From Doris montereyensis (lineage: Eukaryota; Mollusca; Gastropoda; Nudibranchia; Dorididae), in the NCBI GenBank assembly GCA_037039925.1, contig JAXRKP010000795.1:127001-191000 (forward strand): a stretch of DNA of 64,000 nt, in the 5' to 3' direction. Under the pieces are notes generated by a model. It saw only the letters and a program-made list of their open reading frames with translations, was not told the origin of the DNA and ran no database searches. The translations under genes and the position numbers were made by a program. Shown here one piece after another: positions 45,351 through 57,504 of the stretch (position 1 is the first letter of the stretch; the number at the start of each line of letters is the position of its first letter).

Positions 45351-47517
45351 TCACTATCTGAGCCGAGAGCACCTCCCTGCTGTCCTCTCAGTCCACGATT
45401 TGATTGTTCTTGGCTTCCATTGATGACTTCTATTTTTAATTGTTACCACGTGTGTACCTCAACAATTATTTGATTTACAGAATGAAATAACCAAGCCTAG
45501 ATTCATAGCGAATGTAAATGTTCTCTGAGCTAGCGTTGTTTTCAATAATTCTATCAGAGCGAGGGCGACAAAGGTTTTCCAATGCCAAGCCTGCCTCCTG
45601 ATCTGAGAAGGAGCAACTCTACTCACATTAAAAACTTCCTTGACAAAGGGTTAGTTTTCTATACTGTTTTCAATTTTGAGTGTATTGTATAATATTGTTA
45701 ACTCATGCGAATTCTTTTTCATCTAGATTTAATCCAGCTCTAGTCTAGATCTAGAATCTAGCTCTACATTAGAATTAGATTAGATCCAAGATTCTAGTTT
45801 TAGGTGAGTCGTCTCAAACTAGATCTAGATCTAGATACATGTAGATCTAGCACTGCCAATGCCATACACAGTGATTCATACAGACGCATGCCTGAGAAAT
45901 TTTTGTTGTTGCAGTTTATTTACAAAGATCTTGTAACATGCGTGTTTTTGATTAGGTTATAGCTTTACAGCTTGGCCAATGCTTCGTGGGGATATATTGC
46001 TTCCCAGTCTGTCTTTTCATTCATTTTAATCAGCGTCTACCAAGAACTCTAGATCTAGATTTTATATTCTACTAGGCTTTATCTAAAAAAAAAGCCAACC
46101 CCACCCCCTACCAAAAGAAACATGCAACATAATTCAACGAATAAGCAAAACTGGAAAGATTTCCACAGTCGGGCACACCATTTAATTTTGGTAGATGTGG
46201 GATGTACTGTTGTCTCTGGTTAAGGGCACAGTTGTTTGGTGGGAAGAAAACCATGCACTTGGACTGCTCTTAGGCGTTTTCACTGATAGTGATGTGATTT
46301 CCGAGCATCAGTTGGGGATTTATATAATGAAAACAACTCTTTCTCCTCTTCCACCCTCTCTATCACTATCTCTGTGTCTCTCGCTGCTTCCTCCCTTTTC
46401 CACCCTCCCTGTCATCTTCACTTTGAAGAAAAGAGCACCTTAATGTCCTTAGCAGAACTTTCTGTCATCTGTCCTAATTGAAACATATATGCGTTCATTG
46501 ACAAGGGAGATGAAAAATGAGTGTCAGTATGAAGAGGTCGCTGTGATATGGCTGCTCATGTAAGTCTCTCGCCAGGAGGCAAAAGCGCTATTTGTGTGCC
46601 CGCACGTTCTGTGCACTCTGTAGTATGCGTGTACACGTTTTAATGGTCTTAAGATGATTTCTTAAGCAGATATTTGGCATGGAAAATGCCCTAAACCGTA
46701 GGCACTTAGCCAATGGGTGCGGCTATTCCGGTTTAAATCGAATAACGGAGTTCCATTTTGACAGATTGTGTCAAAAATTCTCCGGTTGGGCGATGTTCTC
46801 AAATATACAGAAAACATGAAATTAATACAATTACATTGTACAATAGGAAAGTGTGTATGCCTATGTTGCGAGATTGGGGGCATTTTCAGGTTTGGCAAAA
46901 TTGAAAATTTTAAGTTCAGGTTTCAGTGACCTTGGGTGCTGGCACCCATGACTTAGCCGGAGTCCTTTATTTGCAACCATGCGCTCAAAGGGATCATTTT
47001 ATATTATAATAGAACAAATATTGTTTCTCTCTATGATCGTGCGCTTAGAGGGGCGTGCACTTAACCAGAGACTACTGAACCACAAATCCGGGATGAGGAA
47101 ATAAGTTCTTCCGTACACTGCGAGTAAACCGTTTTTATATTGAACCTCAATCTTAGAATTTAATTTTAAGCAATAAATGGCAGAAAGAAAAATACTGAAA
47201 ATATTAAGAAAGATCTTATCCCTAAGCGCTAACTCCTCCCTACCCCCTACCCAAACGCTAACAACCCCTCTTACCATCTCCCAACATAGTGCATGCACTG
47301 AAGTGTTTTCCTCTGCTGAACATCGAAGCATGCTTCCATGCCCTGGCTTTGCGGTACACGTACTCCACTTCCTTTAATTTTCACTAGTGAGCTTTATTCA
47401 GTAATAAGTGAACATAACATTGGTACAGGAAAGGGAGTGGTGGGGCAGTTCAACCTTTAGGGATTGTGATAGATTTCACGAAAGGTAAATCCGTTATTTT
47501 ACACCATCTATGCAATG
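45350..47517. other. NFYA 5' region, no coding exon recognised
   Basis: A non-coding first NFYA exon may lie here; a GG|GTTAGT donor-like site occurs at about 45649. AGATCTAGATC palindromes cluster at 45725-45850 and 46050-46065. A TC-rich tract lies at 46340-46420. No conserved protein sequence seen. Confidence 0.4.
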
Positions 47518-47840
47518 CTGTTGTGATGTTGGTAGCCAAGTGGTTAGGCCACCAGGTTTGGGATCATGAGATCTCGGGTTCGAATCCTAATAACAGCTAG
47601 GCCCGACGTTGTGTTCCTTGGGAAAGACACGTAACATGCCTTTTCCCCACTCGACCCAGGTGCAAAAGTGTATAGATAGGCACTAGCTTTAGAGCAAATG
47701 CCTGTGTCAGACTAACGTCCTCTCCAGGAGGGGATTATTATCACCTGTTCCGCTTCATATTTATAGAAATTGGGATATGCTCCGGCTCTATGGGGCATAA
47801 TGGCCTTGAAGGAACTTTGCTCTTTCTCTCTCTCCTATTC
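47518..47840 (+). mobile_element. tRNA-derived SINE (family S), best copy
   Basis: A box TGGTAGCCAAGTGGTTAGG at about 47530 and perfect B box GGTTCGAATCC at 47577-47587 give a tRNA-like promoter. The body then has GTTCCTTGGGAAAGACACG, CCACTCGACCCAGGTGC, GGGATTATTATCACCTGTTC, GAAATTGGGATATGCTCCGG, CTCTATGGGGCATAATGGCC and a CTTTCTCTCTCTC end. In NFYA intron 1 (or 5' flank). Confidence 0.88.
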
Positions 47841-48534
47841 AAACTAATTGCAAATAAGGTAGCTCTATTGAGTTTCCCATTTAGAGATATGGTCATGTAT
47901 CTAGTTTACTGTGATCTCGGATGACATATAGTATGAATATAATATAAATTTTGTATTTTATAGTTAGTGATAGCTTCCTTGGTTCCAATTGAGTTGTGAG
48001 GCGGGCAATTTTCACACTCCATTGGAGTGACTAGTGTGCTTCGAAGGTGACTATATCAGCGATAATCTGATTTATACCGACCTGTATTTTGTGATATGAT
48101 GGCCTTAAAAGTTTGTCTTGTATAACTTTACAGGGGAAGTATACTATTGTAGTAGTGGTGGAATGAGACAAGACAGGAAATGAAGGATTTACTTGATGTA
48201 GACATCAGGTGTGTTTTTTATTTGGTTTTGTTTTTATAATTTTGTGTTTATTAAGTTTTATTTCTTCTTTTTGATGTTACTGCGACATTAAGACAACGGA
48301 AAGAACATAACCTTTCTCATATACATACACAAAGATCGATCTGTGCTCTTATTCTATGTAGGCATAGACACAAAAAAAGAAGATTTTATAACATTCTCAA
48401 AACAAATGAATGGGGTGGTGCTTTTAATAAGGTTGTTTTAGGACTAAAGATGCGACAGGGAATGGTGCCTTGGCATACACAACAATACGTCTCCAGTTAT
48501 GAGCATTACAGAAAATGAAGGAAGATTCATGGTC

Positions 48535-48662
48535 AAGGTGTGAACATCTGTGTCAGACTAGTATCATGGTCATAAGGTCGTCTGTTCCGATTTACATTCT
48601 TGAAACCGGGATAAACTCCGGCTCTGTGGGCCGTAACAGCCCTGAAGGAACTTTGTTTTACT
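48535..48662 (+). mobile_element. SINE family S, 3' half
   Basis: GTGTCAGACTAGTATCATGG, GTCTGTTCCGATTTACATTC, GAAACCGGGATAAACTCCGG and GTGGGCCGTAACAGCC follow the family order. The tRNA-like head is missing. Confidence 0.75.
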
Positions 48663-48792
48663 GTATACATATATATATTAATTATATATCACATTACATA
48701 TAATATATATATATTTATATATACAATTTTCTTTGAATTAATAAGATATTTATTTACAACACTCAGGACTGAACTGCACAAATGATGTGATT

Positions 48793-48933
48793 ATGGATCT
48801 TCAGCAAACCTCTGTCATGAGTTTTGACCCAAATCCAGCCATGGGGCAATATGTTCAAGCCCAGAATCAACTGCAGTCTTTCCAGTTGCCATTACAACTT
48901 CATGGTCAAAATCAAATCCAGTTATCAGGACAG
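48793..48933 (+). CDS. NFYA: NFYA exon 2, start of coding
   Basis: The exon begins after ACTCAG at 48766; the first in-frame ATG is at 48793. It reads MDLQQTSVMSFDPNPAMG, then QYVQAQNQLQSFQLPLQL, then QNQIQLSGQ before donor GTTAGT at 48934. Gln-rich and in phase 0 at its end. Vertebrate NFYA also starts with a short MEQYT-type leader followed by Gln-rich sequence, but the exact start is weakly conserved, so the identity rests on exons 3 and 7. The exon itself starts at 48767, giving 26 nt of 5' UTR. Confidence 0.8.
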
Positions 48934-49069
48934 GTTAGTATATGTTTTGTGAAGAAAAGCACTGTGATCTCTGCCTGTTGAGCAGAGCGTAATTGTTTGA
49001 GAACTGTGTCTTATTTCATAACTAAAGGTTTCATTATAATCTATATAATATGAAATTCTCAGTTGGTCG

Positions 49070-49370
49070 TTCTTTGTGCGTCAAAGGCTCTTTTCCTTTA
49101 AGAGAAACTATAATTTGCATCATGTGTAGTTTCTAACTAATCCCATGATCATATTTGTTTTTCAGGAATTTATTTTTATCAGAAGCGATGTTCAATTAAG
49201 GAAAATGTCATGGTTTCTTGGTTTTTCAGTAGAATTTACACTCACCAAAATTGGAAGAGTAAGAGTTGTTCATACAATCCTGCTTAAACTCAGTATCGAA
49301 TACTGACTTGATCTAACAATCGTACAATCACCCGGGATATAACAAGCTTGTATATAATCCTAGGGATCTT
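49070..49370 (+). repeat. Unclassified interspersed repeat R2, copy 2
   Basis: Colinear with 20720-21060 on the same strand (GTCAAAGGCTCT, AATACTGACTTGATCTA, CAATCGTAC and AACAAGCTTGTATATAAT landmarks). In NFYA intron 2. Confidence 0.6.
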
Positions 49371-49399
49371 TCCATTCATAGGAACCTAAGTGTTCAGTT

Positions 49400-49980
49400 G
49401 TGCCAATAAAGTTTTGAAGTGCTAGCTATGGCCCATAGAACCAGAGCAAGAAACTCCTTCAAACTACTTCAAAATGTATGGAAAACAAATGAATATAATA
49501 TTAAAACAAAATTAAAAACCTACCAAAGCTGTGTCCTATCAACTCTACTGTATGGATCTGAATGCTGGAGGATGACGGACAAAGACGTGAACAAGTTATC
49601 CTCATTCCACACCAAATGTCTGCGAAAAATCCAAAATATATTTTGGCCTTACAAAATTTAAAACGAGACTCTTCTCCGAAATGCAAAATAGACCACATGC
49701 AAGACATCCTGCTTAAAAGAAGATGGAGGTGAATAGGGCATGTTTTAGGAAAAGAAGAAGGGGAGCATCACCAAGGCTGCCCTACATTGGACCACTGAAG
49801 GGAAAAGGAAACGTGGTAGGCCAAAAACAACTTGGAGAAGAACAGCAGAGAATGAGATTAAAGACTGTGGCGAAACCTTGAATTCCATAAGGACGCTTGT
49901 CATAAATAGAGAGAGATGGAAATCCTTCATTGCTGCCCTACATGCCAACTGGCATAATGGGCAGTAAGTAAGTAAGTGCG
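49400..49980 (+). mobile_element. RTE-like LINE 3' end
   Basis: Open frame gives SFKLLQNVWKTN, LSTLLYGSECWRMTDKDV and FHTKCLRKIQ, then in further frames RRWRWIGHVL, KRKRGRPKTTWRRTAE and RERWKSFIAALHANWH. These are the C-terminal blocks (LLYGSExW, IGHVLR, GRPxxTWRR, WxxFxAAL) of RTE/BovB-type retrotransposons. It ends in a GTAAGTAAGTAAG tail. 5' truncated and frame-broken. In NFYA intron 2. Confidence 0.88.
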
Positions 49981-49984
49981 TCTG

Positions 49985-50165
49985 ACGAGACAGTAATCTG
50001 TCAAAAGCTTTACACTGCATCAGATGCTAGTATCCATTTGCGCCTGGGTCTAGCAATGAAAAGTGTGTCTTTTCCATGGAATACAATGTCAGATCAAACT
50101 TTGCCAGGATTTGAAATCTATACCTCATGATCTGAAATCCAGCAGCCTAACCAAGTCTGTGCTCT
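49985..50165 (-). mobile_element. SINE family S remnant
   Basis: Minus strand shows GGTTAGGCTGCTGGATTTC, GATCATGAGGTATAGATTTC, AAATCCTGGCAAAG, GGAAAAGACACACTTTTCAT and GACCCAGGCGCAAATGGATA, matching the family order with a decayed B box. Confidence 0.55.
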
Positions 50166-50169
50166 ACAA

Positions 50170-52018
50170 ATTGCCTTCTGCACTGAGTTATCGTAAATGC
50201 TTAAAAAATATGTAATGATTGATTTTTTGTCAGTATTTAAAGAAAGGCAAACTGGTTAACTAAGGATGAGCTGTAGAAAGTACACTAACAATATTGAAAC
50301 TTGGAGTTTCTTTTTAAAACATGTAGATCTAAAAGTGAACCATGCAAAAAATGAATACTGTGTTAAGGAGACTAGAAAAATTGTGCATTTTGTCTGTTTT
50401 ATTTGACAATTTCAAAGGAATCAATTACTTAAACTTATATGTATGGTACTGACTGCATATAAAATAATAATCTCCTAGATGAACAGAAAGAGAGGATATC
50501 AAGCTTTATTATTTTTGTGACAGAATTTTTTTCTTCAACTCCATTTGATATGAAAGCAAAAACATTAGCTAGTACTAGAATGCTGAGTGGTTGCCAGGGA
50601 GGATCTTAACTACGTCCAAGAAAATAAAAGTCATAGTGATGGGTTGATTGTGTATTTGCAGGGGACCCCAGTAGATGGCTAGCGGTTCCTCTTTCAATAA
50701 AGTTTGCACTCTTTTAACATTTTCCTTGAATCAAATTGAAGAGGAGGGCGTGTATTTTCACAGGTAATTTAGTATTAGGAAATTCATTTCATTGACAACC
50801 TTGAGCATTTGAACCGACAAAACGACATGCTCAAAACCCCCGCTGAAAGTTTAAAGCAACAGTAACCGACACCTGCCATACAGGCCCACATTGTTCAAGC
50901 CGACAGAAACCGACAAGTGGCATATCTCTTTGTTAGCTATAATTGGTCACCTAAATGATGCTATTGTTCTAAATTAGAATAGAATACAAGATTTAAGGTT
51001 AGGGCAGCTTCACGTGACCAACTGAAGGTAGTGGCTTGAAGTACAGACAGATCCACATTCTTTTGTGAAGATCTGCTGGCAGAAAGTCAGAAAAATGGAA
51101 ACAAACGAAGAAGGAACGTACAAAAAGCAGGATGGCCACTACTTAATGTAAACACGAAAGGGTTAAGAGTGCATTGAAATGGATCAAGCATTAAGCAGTT
51201 TATATTTTGGTGACAGTTAGTAGTTACTGTGTATGAAGGTTCGATGACATTGAAATTTGTGTGGTGTAATTTGTTAGTTTATTATTTTATATCAGATCTT
51301 TTGTTTCTTGTTCTCATTAATTGTGTCATATCTATTGTTGTTGTTATTATTATTATTATTATTAAGTTGAGTAGTCATCTTGGTGGAAGAAAGCATGATT
51401 CGTGATCCAATCTAATTGGTTCCTGAAGAACGTTGTTCTGGGGTTTCAAAAATTATACAACATTCTAGAAATTAACTTTAAAAGGAAAAAAATGATATTA
51501 GTGAATCCACAGACTCTCCCATTTGAGTCTGATGGAATAGGCTATAAACATGATGAAACAACACAAGCTAACTTCTCTTTTGGGGGGGTGGTCTCAAGGG
51601 CAAGCCATTTTTGGCCAAAATAGGGCAAATCGAGTTTATTGACTTATTGGATGCAGCATTTCATTCCCTTCACAATCATACCATAAAAGAATCTCAGTAT
51701 CGATTCTTTGAATTTACACAATTTTTTTTTCTAGGAACTACAGAGGCCAAACCTTCAACACATCTGTTGTACTGCCAATAATTTTGTATAAAGTATTGCA
51801 GGTTGCTACTCATTTTGATTAACACAATGTACTCTTTAACTATCTAGTTTTGACAAATTGTCCTGAATTAGATCGGCCGGAAATTATGTGACATTCCGTA
51901 CACCTGTTATCAAAAAGGTACCGTCCGACATCATAAGTCTAAGGAAGCAGGGGCAGTTGAAATTGGGTCAGCAAGAAAAAGTTCAGAGCATTTCAAGATT
52001 TTATAACGCTTCAAAGTA
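50170..52018. other. NFYA intron 2, nothing recognised
   Basis: AT-rich intronic sequence. A short TTATTATTATTA tract lies at about 51345-51364. No exon or transposon protein seen. Confidence 0.45.
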
Positions 52019-52904
52019 CAGTTGACTATGGTTAATTGCAACATGGCGGGAGCAAGGAAATTGTTGTGATTATCCGAGGTTGTGATTAACCAGATTTTGC
52101 CTTGAGCCCAGTAATTTAGGGTCATTTCACTATTTGATGACTAGGTATGTCTGTTGCAATATTTTATATGTATTTTTGCAAACAGAATTCTAAATAATCC
52201 CCCCCCCCCCAATGCTAACCATTGGGTCTATGCACATGTGTGAGCCAATAGGATTGATTAAAATCACCTGCAAGGGAAGAAGAACAAACAGCTGATAAAA
52301 CAACATTGCAGAAATAACAGGCATGGAAAGTAACCAGTGCAGCAAAGTCGCATTACAGAGAGACAAATGGTGTGCCATGTCACAACCTCCAACCTTAGCA
52401 ATGAGAAGGAAACCGATTGAAAATCACCCACGCAACTGATATGCCACATCCTCTTTGATATTTTTTGTCACATGTGACAGACATTGAGTTCACCGACACT
52501 AGGGTATAGCCACCTATGCTTTCGTTGGATTTGTCGTCACTAGTAAGGAGGCGACTGCAATAGTGCCGGCCATCTCCGTCTACTCATTGGCCGAAGCTGT
52601 TTGAGTCGTCTCTATGCAAGGCCGGTTGCGTCTTGTACTGTATGTTAGACCCACAACCAACGGAAGGCTATTGTGTTGTTACGGTTATTGGGCCAGAATA
52701 ACGTAGACATGCAATCATCATTTAGCAAAGTGTGACATCAGACAAAAGGAAACGATAGAAAATATGAAACAGTGTCGCTGGGATTGCTGAAGTGAGTTGC
52801 TGTTAACCAGTGAATTTTATATACAATTAATTTTGTTTCTTGGGGAAAGTCGCGATTAAGCGGCAATTTCGATCAACCGAGTTGCGACAAACTGAAGGTG
52901 ACTG
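52019..52904. mobile_element. pogo/Tigger-like MITE, family M, with TA duplication
   Basis: 886 bp between TA dinucleotides at 52017-52018 and 52905-52906. Left end CAGTTGACTATGGTTAATTG, right end TTGCGACAAACTGAAGGTG then ACTG. Terminal repeats are inverted and imperfect. Shares internal blocks with 55385-56172 (CAGTAATTTA, GGTCATTTCA, CTAGGTATGTCTGTTGCA). No transposase. Confidence 0.8.
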
Positions 52905-52906
52905 TA

Positions 52907-54396
52907 TTCGACTCTTTTGTAGGTTTATATGAGATAAAACATTCAAATAACAGAACCAAATAGTTTCAAAAATATGACTTTCTCACAATGATAGTTTTTG
53001 ACAAGGATTTATCAACTGCTTTTTTTATTATTAAATAGTCTGATTGCCCCAATTTTGATATATAGTATCGATAGCCAATGCAAGAAATCTCTTAGAGACA
53101 ATTTTTGATATCGTTTGAAATTTATTTTTTGAGTAATTCAATTTGCTAAACAATGGAAACGTTGCTATATGCATTACATTTTAAAAAAATAAAATCAAAA
53201 CAGTTACATTTATCAAAAATTCGCTTTGATATCTTTGATATCTTTCTAGATATTGGACCAAATAATGTGTGTTCAAAGTGATCATCAAATCTGAGTATAA
53301 TTTAAAAGCCTTTATTAGTTGAATTTGACCATATTTTTGTAATTAAATCGAAGATGGCGGCGTTTCCATGACAGGCATATATATGTATGATAAACACATT
53401 TTTGTCCTTTTTTTGTCAGTTTATTTAATCATGCTGAGTTCAATGGTAGCGGTTACAATTGTCTTTTTTAAAGACTAAAAATCTTATTCAGGCCATATAA
53501 GGCAATGTGAGTACAACACATGATAAGCCAGATTGTGTCTCAATAAATCAAGCAGACATGAAGTCTTTGCAAAGCATATAGACAGCAATGCAAGACGGTT
53601 ATCTAATCGGTTGTTTTTGTTCAAATGCAAAGTGATTGTTAATGCCTGTAACATCAAAGCAAATAGAAAACAATGTAAGCCGGTCCTTTGTGACTTAATA
53701 TGAAAGCTTTAAAAGTTGCTCTAGTTAGCAGTCAAAGGTACTAGTGGTCATAGGATTGCAAACAAAAGGAGTGGGGAGCACTTTGCTCAGAATAGGTAAC
53801 ACAATCTATTTGTATCACATGTGTTTGCATAGAAGTGTCTGATCACTCTGGACGGCTAGAACATACATCTAGTCGTCTCACTTTGATGATCAGCAACCTA
53901 CGCTTCAATTGTCTTGAGACACCGACTAATAATGGTAATTATTGGTTATGACCCAACAGCATGAGCGTTGATGTAGTAGTGAAGTGGGTGGAGCCAATAA
54001 TGTATGATGGTACCTAATGGTCGTTATGATGGCGACTGGTCGGTCAAATTAGGTGGTTGCAATAGAGAGAGAAAATATAGAAAACGCAAGGGAGTTGATT
54101 GCTGGTGATTGTTAAGGCAGGTTAGGCTGTATTTGAATTACTTCAAACTGTATTGACCTTTGGTTTCCATGTGAAGAATGTTTTTCTCTCCTGAAACTGA
54201 AAAGTTAGAGAAAATCCATCATGGTCATAGTATGATTGTTTCTGGATTAGTGGTTATGTTTTGGGTCCCAATATTTGTGAATAAGCATCATGAAAATAAA
54301 GGGTATCAAATGCAATATATTAAATATGCTCCCACCTACCATAATTTACCATTGTTGTGCATAGTGTTTTAACCATGTTTTTGTTTTCTGTTTCAG
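52907..54396. other. NFYA intron 2, nothing recognised
   Basis: AT-rich sequence up to the exon 3 acceptor. No further exon was found, although one would be an alternative way to explain the phase mismatch between exons 2 and 3. Confidence 0.45.
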
Positions 54397-55115
54397 CAGC
54401 AGCTTTCTCTTCTCCAATTAGGCAAGGTCAATTTGTACTCAATCAACCACATCTCCTTCAACAGCTAGGGACACAGGGTCAACAGATTCAACTATCAGGT
54501 CAAGGGCAAGGCATCCAAATACCCGGTCAACAAACTCAGGCCTTTCAGCTTCCCTTGCAGCAAGCATTGCAACTTCAAAATCAGAATGCTGCTGTTCAAC
54601 CGATCCAGATCCAAAATCAAAATGGCCAGACTTTGCAAATTCAGGGACAAAACGGCCAATCTATTCATATACAGGGTCAAAACACACAGCCCATCCAGTT
54701 ACAAGGGCAGAACGGACAAACGTTTCAATTCCAGGGCCAGGCCGCCCACCCCATTCAGATACAATCCCAAAATGGGCAACATATTCAACTTCAAGGCCAG
54801 AATGGACAACCTATCCAGATCCAGGGTCAAAATGGACAAACAATTCAACTACAAGGTCAAGCAGGGCAAGCCCTGCAGCTGCATCCTACTAGCAGTGGTC
54901 AGCAGATTCAGCTTCAAGGCCAACAGCTCCAGATTCAAGGCCAGACTCAGTCTTTTCAGTTACAGAATCAGTTGAATCAACTATTACAACTTCAAAACCA
55001 ACAGGTCCAAGGTATTCAACTGCCGGGACAGCCGATTCAAATGATGTCTTTTCAAGGTCAGCCATGCCAGGTGGTGCATGTACAGGGGCCCAATGGTCAG
55101 ATCATGCAGCAAGTG
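54397..55115 (+). CDS. NFYA: NFYA exon 3, Gln-rich activation domain with 10-residue repeats
   Basis: 719-nt exon between GTTTCAG and donor GTATGT. From about 54424 it reads a continuous Gln-rich frame: QGQFVLNQPHLLQQLGTQ, then repeats of (I/L)Q(I/L)QGQNGQx about eight times (54600-54870), ending HVQGPNGQIMQQV. This is the NF-YA transactivation domain. Exon 2 leaves phase 0, which reads QQLSLLQLG at the very start of this exon but runs into TAG at 54466; the long frame needs one extra base at about 54420-54424. The Gln-rich character continues on both sides (LLQLG then QGQFVLNQ), so a one-base deletion near GGCAAGG is likelier than a missing exon. The apparent Met at 54357 is intronic. Confidence 0.87.
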
Positions 55116-55384
55116 GTATGTGTTAGTTTATAACTCCTTTTTGTTACAAGTTTCTTTCCATCCATGTTATTAAATTCGTTTAGCCACTTATTAGTTAGCT
55201 TTCTGTGGAAATAGCAAAGGAAAATCAGTAGTTATCAATTAATGAACTTATTAACTCCAATCAAAGTACAGATAGGTTAATGTGAAGCTTCACAAGTTTG
55301 AAACAAAGCCTCATTAAAGTATGCCTGTAACTTTCAATAGGGGTCAGATCTGACTTCTTGGTCTGCTCTGCATACATTACATTA

Positions 55385-56172
55385 CAGTCGACTCGAGTTA
55401 ATCGCAAAATGGCGGGGCGGTAGAATAGTTGGGAATATCCGAAGTTGCTATTAACCGGATTTCTCTCTGGGCACAGTAATTTATGGTCATTTCATTCCTT
55501 GGCAACTAGGCATGTCTGTTGCACTATTTTCTATAAAAAAAATTATACATAGATAGCGTTGCAGATTTTCAAACTTGGGGCGTCATGAACACATGATTGC
55601 AAAGTTGTGTTTTTGTTTTTAAAAATATGTTTGGGTTTTTGTTTTTTTTTAAAATATCATTTTCATATTTTCACCACCATAACATTGTTCACTAAGATGC
55701 TCTGAGCTCTCTACTTAAAAAAAAATGAATCAACCTGTAAGTGTTTCAGTGAAACTGTCAGTTGTTTGAAAACTAAGTTTATAATGAATTCATACTATAA
55801 GGATTTCATGGGCTGTCGTCTCAACACCACAGCACAGGGGATACAAGGTGTGTATGTAATGGTATAGGATGATTCCATTTTACTTGAGGGATGATAGTTT
55901 TGAGGGTCTCAAAATATGGTAAAACATGAGCATTTTCTATTATTTTTTCACAAAAATGGTGACGGTCGTTGTCTTTAAAGATAATTTTTTCACAGAAAAA
56001 CAAGGAACTCAGCTTTGGGGATTGTTTTGAAGTAAAGCTAAGAAGTGGTACTTGAAAGAAATGCAATACCTCAATTTTAATATTTTGATCCCATATGGCC
56101 TGTTCTAGGTGCCACATTTCACCGTAAGGGGAAATTGTAATTAACCGAGTTGCGAATAACCGGAGTCGACTG
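55385..56172. mobile_element. pogo/Tigger-like MITE, family M
   Basis: 788 bp starting CAGTCGACTCGAGTTAATCG and ending TTGCGAATAACC then GGAGTCGACTG; the ends are clear inverted repeats. TA precedes it (55383-55384); on the right the duplicate has changed to AA. Same family and orientation as 52019-52904. In NFYA intron 3. Confidence 0.85.
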
Positions 56173-56649
56173 AAATTTTCTTAGAGTTTAAATTGTGCGT
56201 CAGGAGATTGGGTTTAAAGTGATTGTAGGAAATCAAATTTAAAATGAGATGTTCAAGGAATTGTGTGTAACGAGAAAAGTTTGTCCATAAAAAGATATTT
56301 TTGTGTTGTGAAATTAAAGAAAGAAAGTCATTTCTAAGAATTTAAATTTTGAGTGTTGCTAGGGAAAAGTTTTGTCATTCAAGAGAATGATATTTTAGCA
56401 AGAAAAATAACTAAACAGGGACAACAAAATTAGGCTAGTGTTAAAATGAGCTGATTTGTTGTTGATAGCATTGGTAAGGAATGTAAATTATATAACATGA
56501 CACTTAAAGAAAGGTGAATCTGGTGAAGGTGGTGCCATCTTAGTATCAATGATTTGAAATAATAGTTCCTACATTCCTTAAATTAATTTCTTCATTTGGT
56601 ATGCTTTTGACATAGATCTGCTTGAAATAGATCTGCTTTGAAATAGATC
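56173..56649. other. NFYA intron 3, nothing recognised
   Basis: AT-rich. A short AAATAGATCTG duplication lies at about 56623-56650. Confidence 0.4.
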
Positions 56650-56795
56650 TGGGTGGTTTGTGAGGCTTCTAATAAGTCTTACTTCTTTCCTTTCACTTTT
56701 TCATATATGTCTTTTGTTATCTTGCTATTTCATTTTACTATTAGCTCACTTAAGGATCACCGTGCATGGTGGATATGGTAATTCTAATGAAGCAA
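56650..56795 (+). repeat. Copy of repeat family R1
   Basis: GGTGGTTTGTGAGGCTTC, TCTTACTTCTTTCC, TTTCACTTTTTCATATATG, TTATCTTGCTATTTC, AAGGATCACCGTGCATGG and TGGATATGGTAATTC follow the family order. Confidence 0.65.
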
Positions 56796-57300
56796 AGCTT
56801 GAAGTATGCACCTAGTATTTGTATCTTGCCTAGTTTACACACAATCGGAGGACATGTTGGTAACGGTAGTGACTTGCCAGCAAAACATCCTACCTCATTT
56901 TTATATGTTAACATACCCCAAACTACTCGTGTCATATTAGTTTTATACTGTAAATGGGGAAAAAGGGACAAGAAGAGATGATGTAAGATGGCAAGAGGCA
57001 ATGATAATTATTAAAGTAAAAACAAAAATGTGTTATATATGTAATCACTAAGTCATAGACAAACTTGTATAATATAATAAACCATTATTTGGACATAGTT
57101 TTCATATAATATTATTGACTGATGAGATGGTCAAGAAATACAGTCACAATAAGATCTCTTAAATGAATATATATTATTCAAGAAAATATATAAGAATGTT
57201 GAAAGACAAAATTGTAGGAACGCCTAAAACTATTGTCAGAAAGAATCTGTTTTTAGTGTAAATATCTATTAAATTGGTTATCTTTTTGACTATTGAACAG
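56796..57300. other. NFYA intron 3, nothing recognised
   Basis: AT-rich sequence leading to the exon 4 acceptor. Confidence 0.45.
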
Positions 57301-57360
57301 ATTCCTTTGATGATGGGATCAGATCAGCTGAATGGCCCGGTCAATCCTCTTCAACAGCAG
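57301..57360 (+). CDS. NFYA: NFYA exon 4
   Basis: 60-nt exon, phase 0 to phase 0, between TTGAACAG and GTGTGT, encoding IPLMMGSDQLNGPVNPLQQQ. Gln-rich end and phase fit exons 3 and 5. Low intrinsic information, so confidence rests on splice signals and position. Confidence 0.72.
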
Positions 57361-57504
57361 GTGTGTATTTGTAGAAACAGCACCTGGACAGAATATTTAA
57401 TTTTCTGATTGTTTCTAAAGAATATATATATGAGACAGGTTTTTATTTTTTCTTGTCATTAAATCATGTAATGTTTTTAACCCTTTCACTGCCACAGAGG
57501 TCTA

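Noticed and set aside
54357..54396. Met start for the 258-codon Gln-rich frame
   Set aside because: The Met lies in the intron; a strong acceptor at 54395-54396 shows this is an internal exon.
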